Assembly (NCBI GenBank): GCA_964420125.1
Contig: CAYQQQ010000014.1
Location: 32,907-96,906 of the forward strand
Direction of reading: 5' to 3'
Origin: CAYQQQ01 sp964420125
GTDB lineage: Bacteria; Actinomycetota; Acidimicrobiia; Acidimicrobiales; Microtrichaceae
Length of the DNA: 64,000 nucleotides
In this document: positions 1 to 7,776 of the stretch, one piece after another
How positions within the stretch are numbered: the first letter of the stretch is position 1
How the letters are laid out: each line of letters opens with the position of its first letter
The notes under the pieces: generated by a model
The model's input: only the letters and a program-made list of their open reading frames with translations
Databases searched by the model: none
What the model was told of the DNA's origin: nothing
Made by a program: the position numbers and the translations under genes

Positions 1-434
1 AGTCGGTGGACCACTACCACCGGGAGCTCGGCAAGATCATCTGGGACTACTGCGGCATGAGCCGCAACAAGGCCGGCCTGGAGAAGGCCCTCACCGAGAT
101 CCCGGCGATCCGTGAGCAGTTCTGGTCGGACGTCAAGGTGCTGGGCGATCCCAACGGCTGGAACCAGTCCCTGGAGAAGGCGCTGAGGGTGGCCGACTTC
201 ATGGAGATGGCCGAGCTGAAGGTGTTCGACGCCCTGCACCGCGAGGAGTCCTGCGGCGGCCACTTCCGCGAGGAGCACCAGACCGAGGAGGGCGAGGCCC
301 AGCGCGACGACGAGCACTTCGCCTACGTGGCCGCCTGGGAGTGGGGCGGGCAGGACGTGCAGTCCGACACGACCCTGCACAAGGAACCGCTGGTGTTCGA
401 CAACGTCGAGCTGACCCAACGCAGCTACAAGTGA
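1..434 (+). CDS. sdhA: Succinate dehydrogenase/fumarate reductase flavoprotein subunit, C-terminal part
   Basis: This is the last ~143 codons of a flavoprotein subunit cut by the window edge. The tail has the helical C-terminal domain of SdhA/FrdA (a region reading DYCGMSRNKAGLEKAL, then ELKVFDALHREESCGGHFREE), where the Arg/His-rich ESCGGHFR stretch matches the capping and substrate-side region of the family. The protein oxidises succinate to fumarate and passes electrons through FAD to SdhB, which is encoded 91 bases downstream. No FAD domain is visible because the 5' part lies outside. The family assignment is supported by the adjacent iron-sulfur subunit; the choice between SDH and FRD is inferred. 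Confidence 0.9.
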   Translation, partial: SVDHYHRELGKIIWDYCGMSRNKAGLEKALTEIPAIREQFWSDVKVLGDPNGWNQSLEKALRVADFMEMAELKVFDALHREESCGGHFREEHQTEEGEAQRDDEHFAYVAAWEWGGQDVQSDTTLHKEPLVFDNVELTQRSYK

Positions 435-525
435 CACGGCCGCCGTGGGGCAGGGGCCCCACGTCGCGGAGGAGGCGGGCGTGTTCCGAAGGAACCGGGT
501 GCCCGCCGGGAAAGGAACACTGAAA

Positions 526-1305
526 ATGTCGAAAACCCTGAACTTGACACTTCGAGTGTGGCGGCAGGACGGCCCGGACGCCGCGGGCCGCTTCGAGACC
601 TACACGACCACGGTGGCCGACGACGCGTCGTTCCTCGAGATGCTCGACTACGTGAACGAATCGCTGATCGAGCAGGACGAGGAGCCGATCTCCTTCGACC
701 ACGACTGCCGGGAGGGGATCTGCGGCACGTGCGGGGTGATGATCGACGGCCAGGCGCACGGCCCCCAGCACGGCACCGCCACCTGCCAGCTGCACATGCG
801 CCAGTTCCACGACGGCCAGACGATCACCATCGAGCCGTGGCGTGCGGCAGGGTTCCCCATCATCAAGGACCTGGTGGTCAACCGCGCCGCGTTCGACCGG
901 ATCGTGGAGTCGGGCGGCTACATCACCGTCACCACCGGGGCGGCGCCGGACGCCAACGAGATCCCCGTGCCCAAGGACTGCGCCGACTCCGCCATGGACG
1001 CCGCGGCCTGCATCGGCTGCGGCGCATGCGTGGCGGCGTGCCCGAACTCGGCGGCCAACCTCTTCACCGCAGCCAAGATGCAGCACCTCAACCAGCTGCC
1101 CCAGGGACAGGCCGAGCGGTGGTCCCGCGCCGAGGCGATGGTGGACACGATGGAGGAGTTCTTCGGCTCCTGCACCAACCACGGCGAGTGCCAGGAGGCG
1201 TGCCCGAAGGAGATCACGATCGACTTCATCGCCATGATGAACCGCGACTACATGAAGGCGAAGCTCGTGAACCGCCGCCGCCTCGGCCAGCGCAAGGTCG
1301 GCTGA
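526..1305 (+). CDS. sdhB: Succinate dehydrogenase/fumarate reductase iron-sulfur subunit
   Basis: A 259-residue protein that carries electrons from SdhA to the membrane quinone site. Cys61, Cys66, Cys69 and Cys87 form the plant-type [2Fe-2S] site. The C-terminal ferredoxin domain has CIGCGAC...CP (Cys162, 165, 168, 172) and a second cluster set (Cys216, 222, 226), giving the usual [4Fe-4S] and [3Fe-4S]-type centres. The ATG at 526 is preferred over an upstream in-frame GTG at 445 because an AAAGGA ribosome site lies at 511-516 and the protein then begins MSKTLNLTLRVWRQ, as in homologues. No membrane anchor gene follows; sdhC would be expected upstream of sdhA, outside the window. Confidence 0.95.
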   Translation: MSKTLNLTLRVWRQDGPDAAGRFETYTTTVADDASFLEMLDYVNESLIEQDEEPISFDHDCREGICGTCGVMIDGQAHGPQHGTATCQLHMRQFHDGQTITIEPWRAAGFPIIKDLVVNRAAFDRIVESGGYITVTTGAAPDANEIPVPKDCADSAMDAAACIGCGACVAACPNSAANLFTAAKMQHLNQLPQGQAERWSRAEAMVDTMEEFFGSCTNHGECQEACPKEITIDFIAMMNRDYMKAKLVNRRRLGQRKVG

Positions 1306-1411
1306 GCGCGCGAGCGGGTCGGCGTCGGGGAAGAGCCGGCGGGCCGCCGGCCACGCCGGTCCTGAGAGCCATCTTCGGCGCCTCGGGGCGCTGCACCGCC
1401 GACTGCCTAAG

Positions 1412-1444
1412 GTGGGGAGCCGGGCCCTTCGGGCCCCGCCCCAC
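1412..1444 (+). terminator. GC-rich stem-loop after sdhB
   Basis: GTGGGG at 1412-1417 pairs with CCCCAC at 1439-1444, around an inner GGGCCC/GGGCCC stem with a TTC loop (1422-1436). A second hairpin, GCCGGCG/CGCCGGC, lies at 1335-1351. Neither has a T-run, so termination is only a suggestion from position between sdhB and the next gene. Confidence 0.35.
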
Positions 1445-1470
1445 GTCCGAGGTCAGCTGTGAGGTCACCC

Positions 1471-2061
1471 ATGCGCTCCGCACTCCGCTCCGCACTACTG
1501 GTCCCAGCCCTGCTGCTCGCCGCCGGTGTGCCGCTGCTGGTGGGCTGCGGCGGCGGCGATGAAGCGGCCGAGAAGACCTCCGAGACCCGCCCGGATGCGG
1601 ACGGCGAGGCGGGCACGTCGGGGGAGGACCCTGCTGGTGGCGAGGAGGGCGACGGCGACGAGGAGGGCAACGGCGACGAGGACGCCGGAGGTTCCTCCGA
1701 GGACGAGTCGACCTCCATCCCCGACCTCGACGACCTGACCGAGTCGATCCCCGGCCTCGGCGAGCTGGGCGACTGCATGGAGATCGCTGCCGCCTACGGG
1801 TCGCTCTACTTCGAGGCGCTCGGCGGCGCCGACGGCGCCGAGCAGGCCCAGGAGAAGGCGGAGGAGCTGAAGTCGGTGCTCCCCGAAGACCTGCACGACG
1901 ACATCGACATCGTGGCAGAGACCATCGGGCAGGTGGCCGAGGAGGGGCTGTTCAGCGGCAGCGACGCCCTGTCCTCCCCCGAGTACCTCGAGGCGGACCA
2001 GGCGATCACCGCCTACCTCGACGAGCAGTGCGGGGGCGGCACCGGTGATGGCGGCGCCTGA
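1471..2061 (+). CDS. Acidic lipoprotein of unknown function
   Basis: I do not recognise this 196-residue protein. The N-terminus is a lipoprotein signal: Arg residues, a hydrophobic stretch and the lipobox LVGC followed by GGG. A long, low-complexity Asp/Glu/Gly/Ser linker follows (roughly residues 25-85). A compact C-terminal region begins near LGDCMEIAAAYGSLYFEAL and has two Cys residues (in GDCM and EQCG) that could form a disulfide. The start at 1471 is chosen because GAGG sits at 1461-1464; an in-frame GTG at 1459 is the alternative. The protein is probably tethered to the outer face of the membrane on a flexible stalk. Its stop overlaps the start region of the next gene. Confidence 0.7.
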   Translation: MRSALRSALLVPALLLAAGVPLLVGCGGGDEAAEKTSETRPDADGEAGTSGEDPAGGEEGDGDEEGNGDEDAGGSSEDESTSIPDLDDLTESIPGLGELGDCMEIAAAYGSLYFEALGGADGAEQAQEKAEELKSVLPEDLHDDIDIVAETIGQVAEEGLFSGSDALSSPEYLEADQAITAYLDEQCGGGTGDGGA

Positions 2062-2080
2062 GCCCCCAGCGGAGCCGACC

Positions 2081-2446
2081 ATGTTGGGCCGGGTGGTGCC
2101 GGCCGAGGAATACGGCCGCCTCGAGCTGTTCGCGGTGGCGTCGCCGGTGAGGGTGGAGTTCCGCACCTCGGAGCTCCAGGCGTTGTGCCCGGCGATCGAC
2201 GGTGTGCAGCCCGACCTCTACGACGCCGAGATCTCCTACGTGGCCCGGACCCACGCCATCGAGTCCAAGTCGCTCAAGCTGTGGCTGGTCACCTTCCGGG
2301 ACCGTCGGATCTTCGCCGAGCACCTGGTCCTGGAGCTCCACGATCGACTCGCGGCGATGGCGCCGGCGATCGGGGACGTGCGGGTGCGCCTCACGCAGAA
2401 CGCCCGCGGCGGCATCGCGACCGTCGTCGAGCACCCGGCCGACTGA
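2081..2446 (+). CDS. queF: QueF-like 7-cyano-7-deazaguanine (preQ0) reductase
   Basis: A 121-residue protein of the unimodular QueF (T-fold) family, which reduces preQ0 to preQ1 with NADPH in queuosine synthesis. The active-site block is visible: LCP with the thioimide-forming Cys, the acidic residue in QPDL and the signature ESKSLKLWL, followed by FRDRR. The usual FHE triplet of the substrate pocket reads FAE here, so the conserved His is Ala while the Glu remains. The ATG at 2081 follows GGAG at 2070-2073; GTG/ATG at 2045/2048 would overlap the previous gene. No other queuosine genes are in the window. Family assignment is good; full activity is less certain. Confidence 0.75.
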   Translation: MLGRVVPAEEYGRLELFAVASPVRVEFRTSELQALCPAIDGVQPDLYDAEISYVARTHAIESKSLKLWLVTFRDRRIFAEHLVLELHDRLAAMAPAIGDVRVRLTQNARGGIATVVEHPAD

Positions 2447-2961
2447 AGGAGGGATCGCTCGTCACCCCGGCGGGCACCCGGTTGGGCAGTTCCTCCCACT
2501 GGTCGATGGGCCGAGCGGTCCGTACCCTGAGCCTCATCACGAGACGCCTCCGGCGGGTCGCTGGACCCACCGCAGGGCCGACGTTCGACCTGGACGTGCA
2601 TGGTCTGGGTGGAGGGAACAGCGGGCGGGGGACGGTCGGGTGCGACGAGGCTGTGGTCGCACCCGACCGCTGCCCGCACCCATCGAACTTGCCGAACCTG
2701 GANNNNNNNNNNGGGGGTGGCCTCGGGGGGGGGGGGGGGGGGGGGGCCCTTGGGGGTGGGCCCCCCCCCCCCCCGCCGCCCGAACCGGTGCGCCGAGGTC
2801 CTCCCCTTACCCTGCGCAACTTGGACCGACCGCGACGCGGCGTCGCGCCACGCGTCCGAGCTCGAGCGAACAGCGACGAACTCGGACGGTTCGCAACCCT
2901 CAACCTCGCCAAAGGTCCAAGTTCGGGGTGGTTTGGGCGCGGGGATGGGTGGGGCGGGCGC
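2447..2961. other. Gene-free stretch with an assembly gap and homopolymer tracts
   Basis: I see no supportable gene. Ten Ns at 2703-2712 mark a scaffold gap. The right side of the gap (2713-2776) is almost pure G and then C runs, which looks like low-quality contig end rather than biology. Open frames through it have no protein-like composition. A structured palindromic element follows at 2818-2923. Confidence 0.8.
2818..2923. repeat. Nested inverted-repeat element
   Basis: The outer arms AACTTGGACC (2818-2827) and GGTCCAAGTT (2914-2923) are a perfect 10-bp inverted repeat. Inside lie a hairpin GCGACGC/GCGTCGC (2832-2846) and a second stem CGTCCGAG (2853-2860) with CTCGGACG (2881-2888). The result is a multi-branched fold of about 106 nt. 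It could be a structured RNA, a terminator region of the QueF-like gene or a decayed mobile element. Confidence 0.5.
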
Positions 2962-3897
2962 TCAGGCGCTGCCGGTGGGTGGCTGGTTCCACTCCACCCA
3001 GCCGCCACCGGTGCGCCCGTCGGCGGCCTCGTAGCGGCACATCGCCCTGGGGAAGCGGGTCAGCCGCCCGTCCTCGGGGTGGATCAGCCCCACGGGGGAG
3101 AACGCCACGGGGGTGACGGTGACGTCGAGGCCGCCGAAGCGCAGCTCCCCCTGCTCGGGCAGGCGCTCGCGGCCTTCGCGGACCGCGACGCCCACGGTGT
3201 CGAACTCCTCCATCGCGTCGGAGCCCCCGGGCAGGACGTAGGCCACGCCGAGGTCGGAGTCGGGCAGGAAGCCCCCCACCGCATGGGTGCGGGTGCCGTC
3301 CTCCAGTCGCCCCTCGGACCAGCACCAGGTGGCCGACCACCAGTCGCGCGCCGCGCCCCAGGAGTGGTCGCGCTGGCCCCAGCAGTCGAGCTCGATGCGC
3401 TCGTCGCCCACCTGCACCTCGCCCTGCACCCGGCACGGGATCTCGTAGCGGGGCAGGATCGGGGGCCACTGGTAGGCGGCCCGGTCGGTGAGGAAGTCGA
3501 GCTGGAACCCGAAGGGCACCCGGTCGCCCCGCAGCTCGCCGTACACCACCGCAGGATCGTCGAGGCTCAGGGCGAACCCCTCCAGGTTCACCGACATGTG
3601 CTGCACGGGATCCTCCACCACGTGGTCGGCCCAGAGGCCGTCCTGGCGGATCTCCATGGACTGGTCGTCGGAGGGCATCGGGATGTCGTGGTCGATCAGG
3701 GTGACCAGCGGGCGGTCGGGGCCCACCAGGCAGGCCCAGTACCAGACCTTGCCGATGTTGGGGTAGAAGCCGATGCGCACGTACCCGCCGAGGGAGAGGT
3801 CCTCGGTGAACCAGTCGAGGTAGTACGACTCGTTCCACAGCGGGATCGAGGGATCGGGGGTGTGGCGGCGCTCGTCCGCAGGGTCCACGTCAGCCAT
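2962..3897 (-). CDS. DUF7064/DUF7065-like protein (AttH/CrtC-like fold candidate)
   Basis: A 311-residue soluble protein with no signal peptide and many Trp/Tyr residues, typical of a beta-rich, lipocalin-like fold. The landmark is DCWGQRDHSWGAARDWW around residues 174-190, a conserved RDHSWG motif I associate with actinobacterial DUF7064-type proteins, distant relatives of AttH and hydroxyneurosporene dehydratase. The substrate is unknown; a hydrophobic ligand such as a terpenoid or steroid is a family-level guess. The ATG at 3897 is preferred to a TTG at 3939. It converges on no gene and lies divergent to the SCP2 gene, another lipid-binding family. Confidence 0.55.
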   Translation of the reverse strand: MADVDPADERRHTPDPSIPLWNESYYLDWFTEDLSLGGYVRIGFYPNIGKVWYWACLVGPDRPLVTLIDHDIPMPSDDQSMEIRQDGLWADHVVEDPVQHMSVNLEGFALSLDDPAVVYGELRGDRVPFGFQLDFLTDRAAYQWPPILPRYEIPCRVQGEVQVGDERIELDCWGQRDHSWGAARDWWSATWCWSEGRLEDGTRTHAVGGFLPDSDLGVAYVLPGGSDAMEEFDTVGVAVREGRERLPEQGELRFGGLDVTVTPVAFSPVGLIHPEDGRLTRFPRAMCRYEAADGRTGGGWVEWNQPPTGSA

Positions 3898-4009
3898 CGC
3901 GGCAGTCTGCCATAGCCCCTCGGAGCCACCTCGGCCCAAGTGGTGTGACGTCCGCCGGTCCGGCGGTCCTCGAGAACCCGGACGTGAGCCGGCGGCGGCG
4001 CGGGTGAGC

Positions 4010-4015
4010 TACCGT
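4010..4015 (+). promoter_or_regulatory. -10 box (TACCGT) of the SCP2 gene, leaderless type
   Basis: TACCGT fits the TANNNT pattern and lies 7 nt before the GTG start at 4023, so transcription would begin at or next to the start codon. Confidence 0.5.
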
Positions 4016-4022
4016 CGCCCGT

Positions 4023-4412
4023 GTGCAGTACCTGAGCGACGAGTGGATCGCCGCCGCTGACGCGGCGCTGTCAGCAGCGTGGTCCGCCGTGGCCGACAAG
4101 GGCGAGCGCGCCGTCGCCGTGCGCTGGGAGGTCAGCGGGGCACCGCAGGGCAAGGTCGCCTACACCATGCGCTTCGGCCCCGACGGTGCCGGGGTGACGG
4201 CGACGCCGACCGGAGACCAGCCCGATGCCACCATGGCCGTCGACTACGACACCGCCGTGGCCATCGCCACCGGCGCCACCTCCCCACAGGTGGCGTTCAT
4301 GCAGGGCTCCCTCAAGCTCACCGGCGACGTGATGGTGCTGCTCGAGCGCGCCGGCGCCCTCGAGTCGATGGGCGATGCCCTGGGAGCCGTGCGGGAGCGC
4401 ACCCAGTTCTAG
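4023..4412 (+). CDS. SCP2 sterol-binding domain protein
   Basis: A 129-residue single-domain protein of the SCP2 family, which binds lipids or acyl-CoA in a hydrophobic tunnel. Visible hallmarks are the alternating beta strands around KVAYTMRFGPDG, the core ATMAVDYDTAVAIATG with the usual position for a bound ligand, then QVAFMQGSLKLTGDVMVLLER, which matches the family's conserved G-x-lxlkGD-xxxl block. There is no signal peptide, so it is cytoplasmic. The GTG start at 4023 is fixed by the leaderless -10 box 7 nt upstream and by the lack of any other nearby start. Confidence 0.8.
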   Translation: MQYLSDEWIAAADAALSAAWSAVADKGERAVAVRWEVSGAPQGKVAYTMRFGPDGAGVTATPTGDQPDATMAVDYDTAVAIATGATSPQVAFMQGSLKLTGDVMVLLERAGALESMGDALGAVRERTQF

Positions 4413-4460
4413 GCACGGCCGCCCGCACCGCCCGGCTCCGCACCGCCCGTCCCCGCACCG

Positions 4461-6026
4461 TCAGGTGTCGCGACGAAGCTCCGGCGTCGCCTCGGGGTCG
4501 AAGAGGCCGTGCTCGGTCTTCTCCCAGTGCGAGGGGTCGGTCACCAGCTGGATCGCGGCCCGCAGCGCGGCGACCGACATCAGCAGCCAGTACAGCGGCA
4601 CCAGGAGTCCGGACACGAGGTACTCCGGCCGGCCGGCCACCCGCAGGGAGATCAGCCCGATGTAGAGGATGGTGAGGTTGCCCACCGCCCAGGCCGCCAC
4701 GGCCATGTAGTAGGTCCACCCGGGGAACAGGGCGTCGATCACCTCGGCGCGTGTGAGGAACCAGAACAGCGTCATCGACCAGAACCACAGGTTGAGCACC
4801 GCCAGCACCGGGGTGCCCCCCACGAACAGGCCGAGACGGGCCGTGTCCCGCCAGCCCAGATCGGCGACCAGCTCCCGGGGTCGGCGCACCGCCACCAGGA
4901 AGGTCTGGAGGTAGCCCTTGTACCAGCGACTCCGCTGCTTCACCCAGTTGACGACGTCGATGTTGGGCTCCTCCATCGTCACCGAGTCGAGCACCCCGAC
5001 CCGGTGGCCGCGCCGCTGCAGGCGGATGCCGAGATCGGCGTCCTCGGTGACGTTCCAGGGGTCCCAGCACCCCACCTCCTCCAGTCGGTCCCGACGGAAG
5101 TGGTTGGAGGTGCCCCCCAGCGGGATCGGCGCCCCGGTCGCCGACAGCCCGGGGAGGTAGAGGCGGAACCAGGTGAAGTAGTCGTTGGTGAACCATCGGG
5201 TGAGCAGGTTGCGGTGACCGCCGTAGAAGGAGAGCCGGGCCTGGAGGCAGGCGAAGCGGTCCCCCACCCGGGAGAACGCCACCGCCGCCCGGCGCAGCTG
5301 GAGCGGGTCGGGGTGGTCCTCGGCGTCGTAGATGGTCACCAGCTCGCCCCGGGCGAACTCCATGCCGAAGTTGAGCGCCCGGGGCTTGGTGCGTGGTTCG
5401 CCGGGCGGGACCAGCAGCACCTCCACCGGGAGGTCGGTGGTGGCCTCCATGGCCGCCCGGATGGTCGGCAGGTCGTCGGCCTCCAACAGCAGCTTCACGT
5501 CCAGCAGGTCGCGGGGGTACTCGAGGCGGCCGAGGGCGGCCAGGAGGCCGGGGACCACCGCCGGCTCCCCGTAGGCGGGCACCAGCACCGTGTAGCGCGG
5601 AAGGTCGTGGTCGGCCACGGCGCGCGCCTCGGCGTCGGTCACGGTGATCGACGGATCGCTGCGCAGGGCGATGCGGACCAGCTGCACCCGGTTGGCGATG
5701 GTGACCAGGTAGACGGCGGTGCACAGGGTGGTGAGACCTCCCAGCACCGGAGCGGGCCAGATGGCGGCCGCCACGGCGAGGAGCACCACGGCACCGACGA
5801 GCACGAGTCGGGCCCGGCGGGACAGGCGCCCGGTGGCGGTCAGGCCGGGGTTGGCCTCCTCGGCCCTGGTGAGGGCCCGCTGGAGGTGCTCCTCGGCGGC
5901 CTGGGCGTCGAGGACCCGCAGGACGGGCCGATCGATCGGGTCGACGACCACCTCGTCCTCGCCGGCCGCGGTCCACGGGGCGACCGGCGCGCTCATCGTG
6001 GCGGATGACCCGGCGTCACTCTGCAT
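4461..6026 (-). CDS. Membrane GT2 glycosyltransferase, cellulose-synthase-like
   Basis: A 521-residue processive-type family 2 glycosyltransferase. Two membrane helices come first (about residues 75-110), then a cytoplasmic catalytic domain: VLVPAYGEPAVV for UDP-sugar binding, IYDAEDHPD as the D-x-D-like site, TEDADLG as the catalytic TED and QRSRWYKG as the (Q/R)xxRW product-binding motif. Several C-terminal helices follow. It would add a sugar to a lipid carrier or growing glycan. It is the last gene of a five-gene operon; the ATG at 6026 overlaps the exosortase stop by 11 bases and has GGAG about 10 nt upstream. An internal ATG at 5996 is possible. The operon context suggests it decorates exosortase cargo. 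Confidence 0.85.
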   Translation of the reverse strand: MQSDAGSSATMSAPVAPWTAAGEDEVVVDPIDRPVLRVLDAQAAEEHLQRALTRAEEANPGLTATGRLSRRARLVLVGAVVLLAVAAAIWPAPVLGGLTTLCTAVYLVTIANRVQLVRIALRSDPSITVTDAEARAVADHDLPRYTVLVPAYGEPAVVPGLLAALGRLEYPRDLLDVKLLLEADDLPTIRAAMEATTDLPVEVLLVPPGEPRTKPRALNFGMEFARGELVTIYDAEDHPDPLQLRRAAVAFSRVGDRFACLQARLSFYGGHRNLLTRWFTNDYFTWFRLYLPGLSATGAPIPLGGTSNHFRRDRLEEVGCWDPWNVTEDADLGIRLQRRGHRVGVLDSVTMEEPNIDVVNWVKQRSRWYKGYLQTFLVAVRRPRELVADLGWRDTARLGLFVGGTPVLAVLNLWFWSMTLFWFLTRAEVIDALFPGWTYYMAVAAWAVGNLTILYIGLISLRVAGRPEYLVSGLLVPLYWLLMSVAALRAAIQLVTDPSHWEKTEHGLFDPEATPELRRDT

Positions 6027-7776
6027 CGTCGGGCTCCGCCACCGCCTCGGACCGCTCGACGGCGGCCTCGACGACGTCGAGGGCCCATCCGGCGAGGAAG
6101 GCATCCACCTGCTCGTCGCTCGGGGCGCCGTCCTCGCCGGCCGCCGCCGGATCCGGTCGGTCGACCCCTCCATCGGCGGTGTCGCCCCAGAGCTGCCGGG
6201 CCACCGTCTCGGGCAGCTCCGGCACCTGCACCTGCAGGTTGTCGTCGAGGTTCAACAGCAGCACGACCCGCTCGTAGCGCACGTCGTCGCCCTGGCGCAC
6301 GGGCCAGATCCAGTACAGCGTCACCCAGCGGATCCCGGTGTCCGCGTCCTGCCACCGCAGGAGGTTGCCCTTGAGGCCGTGGCCCAGGTCGATCGTGGTG
6401 AGGTCACCGGTGGAGAAGCCGTGGAACCGGTAGCAGGCCTCGATGCCGAAGTCGCTGAAGCTCTGCAGGTCGTCGGTGTTGACCACGTCCACCAGCACGG
6501 GGACGTTGGTGCGCAACGAACCCTCGCCGGTGTAGCGGTAGGCGTAGCGCACCCAGGTGGACGACTCGCCGAAGAAGCGCCGTCCGTGGTCGAAGTGGGT
6601 CTTCGCCTGGGCTCTGGCCCCGGGCACCTGGATGCCGCCGAACTTGAACGGCAGCAGCTTCGACCCGCCCACCGAGCTGGCGATGGGGTCGTAGCGCTGC
6701 AGGCCGTGGTCGGCGACGCCGCCCACCAGCGCGGCGCACACGACGAGCGCCATCGCCGCGGTGGCGCGGGGCACGGCACGGGCCACGGCGTCCACACGAC
6801 GGCCGATCGCCGCACGAGGTCGCAGGCCGAAGCGGCGCACGTTCCACAGCATCACCAGCGCGGCGACGTTGAAGGTCAGCAGGCCGACGAAGGGGTGCAG
6901 CACGTCGATGGAGGCCTTCTCCCCCGCGAAGCGGCCCACCACCAGGATCAGCAGGATCCGCACGAGGTTGAGCACCCACACGAGGGCCACCCCGGCGCCG
7001 AGCCACAGGAGCTTCTTCGATCGGCGGCCGTCGAGCGCCAGGCCGATCGCCCCGCCGATGAGGAGGAACCCCAGCAGTCCGTTGGCCCCCGAGCACGCCG
7101 AGGCGATGGTCACCAGGAAGCCCTCGCCGTGGGCCACCCGGAACGTGCTGCCGTCGCCGGCGACCGGCACGGCCAGGGGGAGCAGGCGCATCGACAGCTC
7201 CACCCCGGTGGCGGTCAGCTCCGAGAGGGGGTCCAGCAGGCGGGCGACCAGGCCCCTGAAGGGGATCGGCCACGCCAGGAGCAGGAACAGCACCGCCACC
7301 TTCGTCCGCCACAGCATGCGGACCCCGAACAGCAGCGCGATCACCCCGGCCACGAACAGGGGCATGGTCAGCAGGTCGATGCGCCACAGCCAGTACATCG
7401 CCGACATCCGCGCCGGCAGCACCAGGAGGCACACTAGGGCCACGACCACCAGGGGAACGCCCACGATGAGGTCGAGGTGCCGGTCGTGGATGTCGAGCTC
7501 CCCGGGGCGGGGCCGGGCCAGGTACCAGCCGAGGGCGCCGGCGATCAGGGGCACGAGGCCGAGGTAGGCCAGGGGGGTGTCCACGGTCACCCCTCGCAGC
7601 AGCGTCCACAGCGAGGTGTGGTAGCAGACCACGATCGCGGCCAGCGCGGCCGCCGTGCGCCACCGGATGCGGCGCTCCGTGAGCGGATCGAGCGTGGCAC
7701 CCGGGCCGGGTCCGCCGGGGTCGACGGCCTCCGCCCCGAGGGGTCCGGGCGGTGGCAGCAGGAGGTCGCCGGTCAT
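6016..7776 (-). CDS. Exosortase with C-terminal EpsI-like domain
   Basis: A 586-residue membrane protein of the exosortase/archaeosortase family, transpeptidase-like enzymes that process proteins with a C-terminal motif-helix-Arg signal. About eight helices (residues 42-345) carry the full catalytic set: Cys228 in ACSGANG, Arg273 in NLVRI and His294 in DVLHPFVG. Residues ~350-540 form an extracytoplasmic domain similar in layout to EpsI/DUF3485, ending in an acidic tail. Its start is shared with the stop of the candidate cargo gene (ATGA), and the GT2 gene starts inside its 3' end. The cargo is probably the upstream Thr-rich protein and the protein at 12620-13225. The exosortase subtype is not resolved. 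Confidence 0.9.
   Translation of the reverse strand: MTGDLLLPPPGPLGAEAVDPGGPGPGATLDPLTERRIRWRTAAALAAIVVCYHTSLWTLLRGVTVDTPLAYLGLVPLIAGALGWYLARPRPGELDIHDRHLDLIVGVPLVVVALVCLLVLPARMSAMYWLWRIDLLTMPLFVAGVIALLFGVRMLWRTKVAVLFLLLAWPIPFRGLVARLLDPLSELTATGVELSMRLLPLAVPVAGDGSTFRVAHGEGFLVTIASACSGANGLLGFLLIGGAIGLALDGRRSKKLLWLGAGVALVWVLNLVRILLILVVGRFAGEKASIDVLHPFVGLLTFNVAALVMLWNVRRFGLRPRAAIGRRVDAVARAVPRATAAMALVVCAALVGGVADHGLQRYDPIASSVGGSKLLPFKFGGIQVPGARAQAKTHFDHGRRFFGESSTWVRYAYRYTGEGSLRTNVPVLVDVVNTDDLQSFSDFGIEACYRFHGFSTGDLTTIDLGHGLKGNLLRWQDADTGIRWVTLYWIWPVRQGDDVRYERVVLLLNLDDNLQVQVPELPETVARQLWGDTADGGVDRPDPAAAGEDGAPSDEQVDAFLAGWALDVVEAAVERSEAVAEPDDAE

Noticed and set aside
2885..2901. Possible tRNA T-arm (GACGG, TTCGCAA, CCCTC)
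   Set aside because: It has a C-C mismatch and the wrong loop base, and no acceptor or anticodon arms at tRNA spacing could be found.
2185..3915. Long plus-strand open frame across the gap
   Set aside because: It runs through Ns and homopolymers and is antisense to the DUF7064-like gene; its composition is that of a shadow frame.
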